A program made the translations under genes and the position numbers. Positions 5,740 to 8,504 of a stretch of DNA of 8,504 nt are shown here, piece after piece (the stretch's first letter is position 1; every line of letters begins with the position of its first letter). A model generated the notes under the pieces. That model had not been told where the DNA came from. It ran no database searches and saw only the letters and a list, made by a program, of their open reading frames with translations. This DNA is from Chloroflexota bacterium (GTDB lineage Bacteria > Chloroflexota > Ktedonobacteria > Ktedonobacterales > Ktedonobacteraceae), in the NCBI GenBank assembly GCA_005881495.1, contig VBHI01000248.1:3248-11751 (forward strand), read 5' to 3'.

Positions 5740-6645
5740 ATGCAATCGGTACCATCTCCCACTATTTGGGGCAATCATCGCTTGGACTGGGGCCAGCACA
5801 CCTATGTCATGGGCATAGTCAATGTCACTCCTGACTCCTTCTCTGGCGATGGCCTGGTAGACGCTTCGCGCTCACAAGACGAGATCATACATCATGCTGT
5901 GACGCAAGCACAGAATTATGTCGTCGAAGGCGCTGCCATGATCGATGTCGGCGGTGAATCAACACGCCCGGGTGCTGCACCTTTAGCGTTAGAGCAAGAA
6001 CTTTCACGCGTTATCCCTGTTATCCATACCTTATCTATCACGCTTCCCAAAGAGACCATTATCTCGATTGATACCTATAAAGCTGAAGTTGCAAAGCAAG
6101 CTCTCGATGCTGGAGCCTCACTGGTCAACGATATCTCCGCTCTGCGCGGTGATCCTCACATGGCGGCATTGGTGAGTGAGTACCGCGTACCCGTGGTGCT
6201 GATGGCCAATATGCGTAACTACCAGAAGCGTGAAATCGTCAGTGATGTTACTCGTTACCTATCCAGCAGTATTGACTATGCGTTATCTGCTGGCATTCCC
6301 TGGGACAATCTGATTATTGATCCCGGCATAGGCTTTGGTACCACCCCAGCGGAAAATCTCACTTTGCTTCGCCGCCTGGGAGAACTTCGTGTTTTAGGTC
6401 GTCCTATCTTGCTTGGCACATCGCGTAAATCAACTATAGGTATTGTGCTAGGTGGTTTGCCTGCCGGAGAACGCCTGGAGGGTGGCGCCGCTACCATAGC
6501 TCTTGGTATTGCACAGGGAACTGATATTGTGCGTGTCCACGACGTACGCGCCATGATGCGCGTCGTTAAAATGACCGACGCTATCGTGCGACAGAACTGG
6601 CAATCCTTTGATCCTTCAATCCAAAATCAGGAAAAGAATACATGA
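5740..6645 (+). CDS. folP: Dihydropteroate synthase
   Basis: A 301-residue TIM-barrel enzyme that joins p-aminobenzoate to 6-hydroxymethyl-dihydropterin diphosphate to make dihydropteroate; it is the sulfonamide target. Seen motifs: GIVNVTPDSFSGDG (25-38, Asn28), GGESTRPGA (71-79), SIDTYKAEVA (Asp111), NDISALRGD (Asn130), IIDPGIGFG (Asp195), LLGTSRKSTIG (Lys230) and DIVRVHDV (Arg265, His267). These correspond to E. coli Asp96, Asn115, Asp185, Lys221, Arg255 and His257. Some non-catalytic positions differ from the common pattern: SFSGDG for SFSDGG, LMANM where many have LMHMRG, and GFGTT where GFGKT is frequent. They may be lineage traits. ATG 5740 has AGGAA (5726-5730) 9 nt upstream. Its stop overlaps the folC start (ATGA), so the two are translationally coupled in one folate operon. 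Confidence 0.95.
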   Translation: MQSVPSPTIWGNHRLDWGQHTYVMGIVNVTPDSFSGDGLVDASRSQDEIIHHAVTQAQNYVVEGAAMIDVGGESTRPGAAPLALEQELSRVIPVIHTLSITLPKETIISIDTYKAEVAKQALDAGASLVNDISALRGDPHMAALVSEYRVPVVLMANMRNYQKREIVSDVTRYLSSSIDYALSAGIPWDNLIIDPGIGFGTTPAENLTLLRRLGELRVLGRPILLGTSRKSTIGIVLGGLPAGERLEGGAATIALGIAQGTDIVRVHDVRAMMRVVKMTDAIVRQNWQSFDPSIQNQEKNT

Positions 6646-8060
6646 ACTATCAAGAATCCTTAGCGTATCTCTACAATCTCAGTGATTTTGAGCGTACAGG
6701 TCATTACACTCGCAATCCAGAAGAAAATCTTCCTCGCGAAGCTTATTTGCTCGCGCACCTGGGAAACCCTCAACAGAACTATACCTGCACCCTTATTGCT
6801 GGCACAAAAGGCAAAGGTTCAACTGCAGCCTTCATAGAGCAAGTCCTGAGCAGGGCTGGACTATATATTGGCCTCTATACACAACCCGACCTGCATACCT
6901 TTCGTGAGCGGATCCGCGTCGATGGTCGCCTCATCAGCGAAAATGAAGCCTCTGCACTCCTAACGGAACTTCGTTCTGTAGTAGAACGTATCCAGCAGGA
7001 ACAGAAATTTGGCCCATTTATCACCTATGAAGTGGCGACCGCACTGGCCTTGCTCTACTTCAGTCGTCAGCATGTTCAACACGCGGTGCTAGAGGTCGGT
7101 TTAGGAGGACGTTTAGACGCAACCAACGTGACTGAGCCTTTGGTCTCCGTAATTACTTCCATCAGCTACGACCACATGCAGATTCTCGGCAACACCTTAA
7201 CCAGCATCGCCACAGAGAAAGCCGGCATTGTCAAGCCAGGCGGCCTGGTTGTCACCTCTGCACAATCTCCAGAGGCCCTGCTTGCCATTGCAGCCGTTTG
7301 CCGCAATCAACACGCGAATCTTGTACGCATTGGTCCTTACGCCGGTGATCTCGCCATAACTGCAGTCAGCGCCGGGCAATTGCCAGCACCCAGTTACACC
7401 TATCGCCTTGAGAAGCGTACAGAAAAACGCCAAACTTTCACCATCTGGGCGCCCGAACAGACCTATGAGGGACTTGAAATACCTCTGGCAGGTGATCATC
7501 AGCTCGAAAACGCCACTGCTGCTCTTGCAACCCTCGAACTGCTGCGCAAAAAGGGTATAGCGTGGGATGAAACAGCATTACGTGCGGGCTTCCAGGCTCT
7601 GCATTGGCCTGCACGTATCGAGGTCATCGGGCACGCTCCCACCGTTGTCGTCGATGGAGCCCACAACGCTGATTCTATGCAGAAATTAATTCAAGCCCTG
7701 CGCGCCTCATTTATCGGCGAGCGTTTGATCATGGTGTTGAGCACAAATCACGATAAAGACCTGGTTGGCATTGCGCGAGCATTAGCAGGCATCGATATTG
7801 TCATTCTTACCCGCATGGTGAATCCTCGTGCAGCCACGATCGAACAATTGAAGTCTGTATTCGCCAAACACGCTCCAAATGTGCGCGTCTATACTGCGCC
7901 AACCAGCTGCCAGGCAATGGATCTTGCTCTTGCTCTCGCCAATGACAACGATCTGCTCTGTGCGACTGGTTCCCTCTACATAGCCGCGGAGGTTCTACGC
8001 TGGTCTGCGTCTCGCGGAAACAAATTAATCGCCTCGGCAATTGAGGGTGTAGATCATTAA
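6642..8060 (+). CDS. folC: Dihydrofolate synthase / folylpolyglutamate synthase
   Basis: A 472-residue Mur-ligase-family enzyme that adds L-glutamate to dihydropteroate, and further glutamates to folates, using ATP. Domain order: an N-terminal ATPase domain with P-loop GTKGKGST (54-61), then YTQPDLHTFRERIRV (79-93), EVGLGGRLDATNV (151-163), SYDHMQILG (175-183) and EKAGIVKPG (192-200, the Lys region expected to bear the carbamate or metal-site role), then the C-terminal ligase domain with WPARIE (322-327) and VVVDGAHN (335-342). The usual SPHL in the second motif is QPDL here. Length is slightly above the usual 420-440. It starts at the ATGA overlap with folP; AGGAAAAG lies just upstream. Acting directly after FolP in the pathway, it fits the operon. 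Whether it does one or both activities cannot be told from sequence. Confidence 0.95.
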   Translation: MNYQESLAYLYNLSDFERTGHYTRNPEENLPREAYLLAHLGNPQQNYTCTLIAGTKGKGSTAAFIEQVLSRAGLYIGLYTQPDLHTFRERIRVDGRLISENEASALLTELRSVVERIQQEQKFGPFITYEVATALALLYFSRQHVQHAVLEVGLGGRLDATNVTEPLVSVITSISYDHMQILGNTLTSIATEKAGIVKPGGLVVTSAQSPEALLAIAAVCRNQHANLVRIGPYAGDLAITAVSAGQLPAPSYTYRLEKRTEKRQTFTIWAPEQTYEGLEIPLAGDHQLENATAALATLELLRKKGIAWDETALRAGFQALHWPARIEVIGHAPTVVVDGAHNADSMQKLIQALRASFIGERLIMVLSTNHDKDLVGIARALAGIDIVILTRMVNPRAATIEQLKSVFAKHAPNVRVYTAPTSCQAMDLALALANDNDLLCATGSLYIAAEVLRWSASRGNKLIASAIEGVDH

Positions 8061-8083
8061 CTGCGATGAAGCCTTCATCGCAG
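8061..8083. terminator. Hairpin directly after the folC stop codon
   Basis: CTGCGATGAA (8061-8070), loop GCC, TTCATCGCAG (8074-8083): a perfect 10-bp stem that begins on the base after the TAA. No T-run follows on either strand (GTCAACC on +), so it is not a classic intrinsic terminator. It may stop or protect mRNA ends of folC and of the convergent small gene. Between 8084 and 8141 I see only weak 5-bp complementarity. Confidence 0.55.
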
Positions 8084-8141
8084 GTCAACCTGAAAGCGAC
8101 GATTGGCCTCACTACACTTCTCGCCAAATAGTGTCTGAAAC

Positions 8142-8423
8142 CTAATTATCTCTATCCTTGCGCCACGGTGCATCCGAACGACGCATCCAACGTCCATTGA
8201 AGAAGATATAATTGTCCTCTTTATCAAAGAAAGAATCCGTCAGCTCCGCTTCTTCCCACGCTCCAGCCGTTCCTGCTTCCTGGTCAACCGCCTGCACCAA
8301 AAAATCGAGTATTTCTCGGCCATCTCCCAGATCCACTCCTGGAAAATGCTCCTCGTCAATATCTCCTTCCAGTTCAACTTGATTGCCAGCCTGGTTACCG
8401 CGCAAGACATAATAAATATACAT
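8142..8423 (-). CDS. Small acidic protein of unknown function
   Basis: A 93-residue protein I do not recognise. It opens with MYIYYVLRGNQAGNQVELEGDID, has a strongly acidic middle (many Asp/Glu, residues 17-70), then NYIFFNGRWMRRSDAPW and a basic tail ending KDRDN. No signal peptide, membrane segment or metal motif is seen. ATG 8423 is chosen because AAGAGA lies 6 nt upstream. Longer forms from ATG 8462 or 8495 are open but lack a clear ribosome site, and the region before 8495 is cut by the window edge. It is convergent with folC and separated from it by a hairpin, so it is not part of the folate operon. Compact length and good start signals support a real gene; function is open. Confidence 0.6.
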   Translation of the reverse strand: MYIYYVLRGNQAGNQVELEGDIDEEHFPGVDLGDGREILDFLVQAVDQEAGTAGAWEEAELTDSFFDKEDNYIFFNGRWMRRSDAPWRKDRDN

Positions 8424-8504
8424 ACTAATCTCTTTCCCTCGCTTCCTTTCGTACTCAGCCATCCTATTATCCCACATAACCAGCCAGTCTCCCATTGTTT
8501 GACT

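Noticed and set aside
6276..6554. Open frame on the minus strand, 92 codons
   Set aside because: It is antisense to the conserved C-terminal half of folP, with no motif or start signal.

Overview
The window looks like ordinary bacterial chromosome. The gene content and style (a type I-like polyprenyl synthase, a Delta6-type membrane desaturase, and GCATCCCTGC-type dispersed repeats) made me think of Chloroflexota, perhaps a Ktedonobacteria-like soil organism. That placement is inference from recall and was not tested. There are no RNA genes, no CRISPR array and no transposase gene.

Layout from left to right. (1) The 3' end of an L-lactate dehydrogenase gene (+), cut by the window edge. (2) glgB (+), a complete glycogen branching enzyme, with a palindrome in its leader. 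(3) An intergenic stretch carrying two inverted repeats, followed by a membrane fatty acid desaturase (+) that starts at a GTG. (4) A very strong hairpin shared by the desaturase and the convergent gene after it, probably a two-way terminator. (5) On the minus strand, a likely two-gene unit: a cysteine-rich, C-terminally membrane-anchored protein, then a short-chain polyprenyl diphosphate synthase. (6) Diverging from that unit, folP and folC (+), overlapping by ATGA, with a repeat-derived hairpin in the folP leader and another hairpin directly after the folC stop. (7) A small acidic protein of unknown function on the minus strand, convergent with folC.

The most notable observation is inside the polyprenyl synthase gene. 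A 112-bp element with near-terminal inverted repeats is flanked by perfect 8-bp direct repeats (ACTTCCGT at 4611-4618 and 4731-4738). Together these add exactly 120 bp, so the insertion keeps the frame, contains no stop, and adds 40 residues shortly before the first aspartate-rich motif. Removing it restores an ordinary family sequence. This looks like a MITE-like insertion that was tolerated, or turned into protein, in a prenyltransferase. A 10-bp match to the end of the element recurs upstream of folP.

Functionally the region is a set of housekeeping blocks: fermentation/pyruvate balance (ldh), glycogen structure (glgB), membrane fluidity (desaturase), isoprenoid chains (polyprenyl synthase) and folate synthesis (folP-folC). 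I see no sign of a defence island, secondary-metabolite cluster or new multi-gene system.
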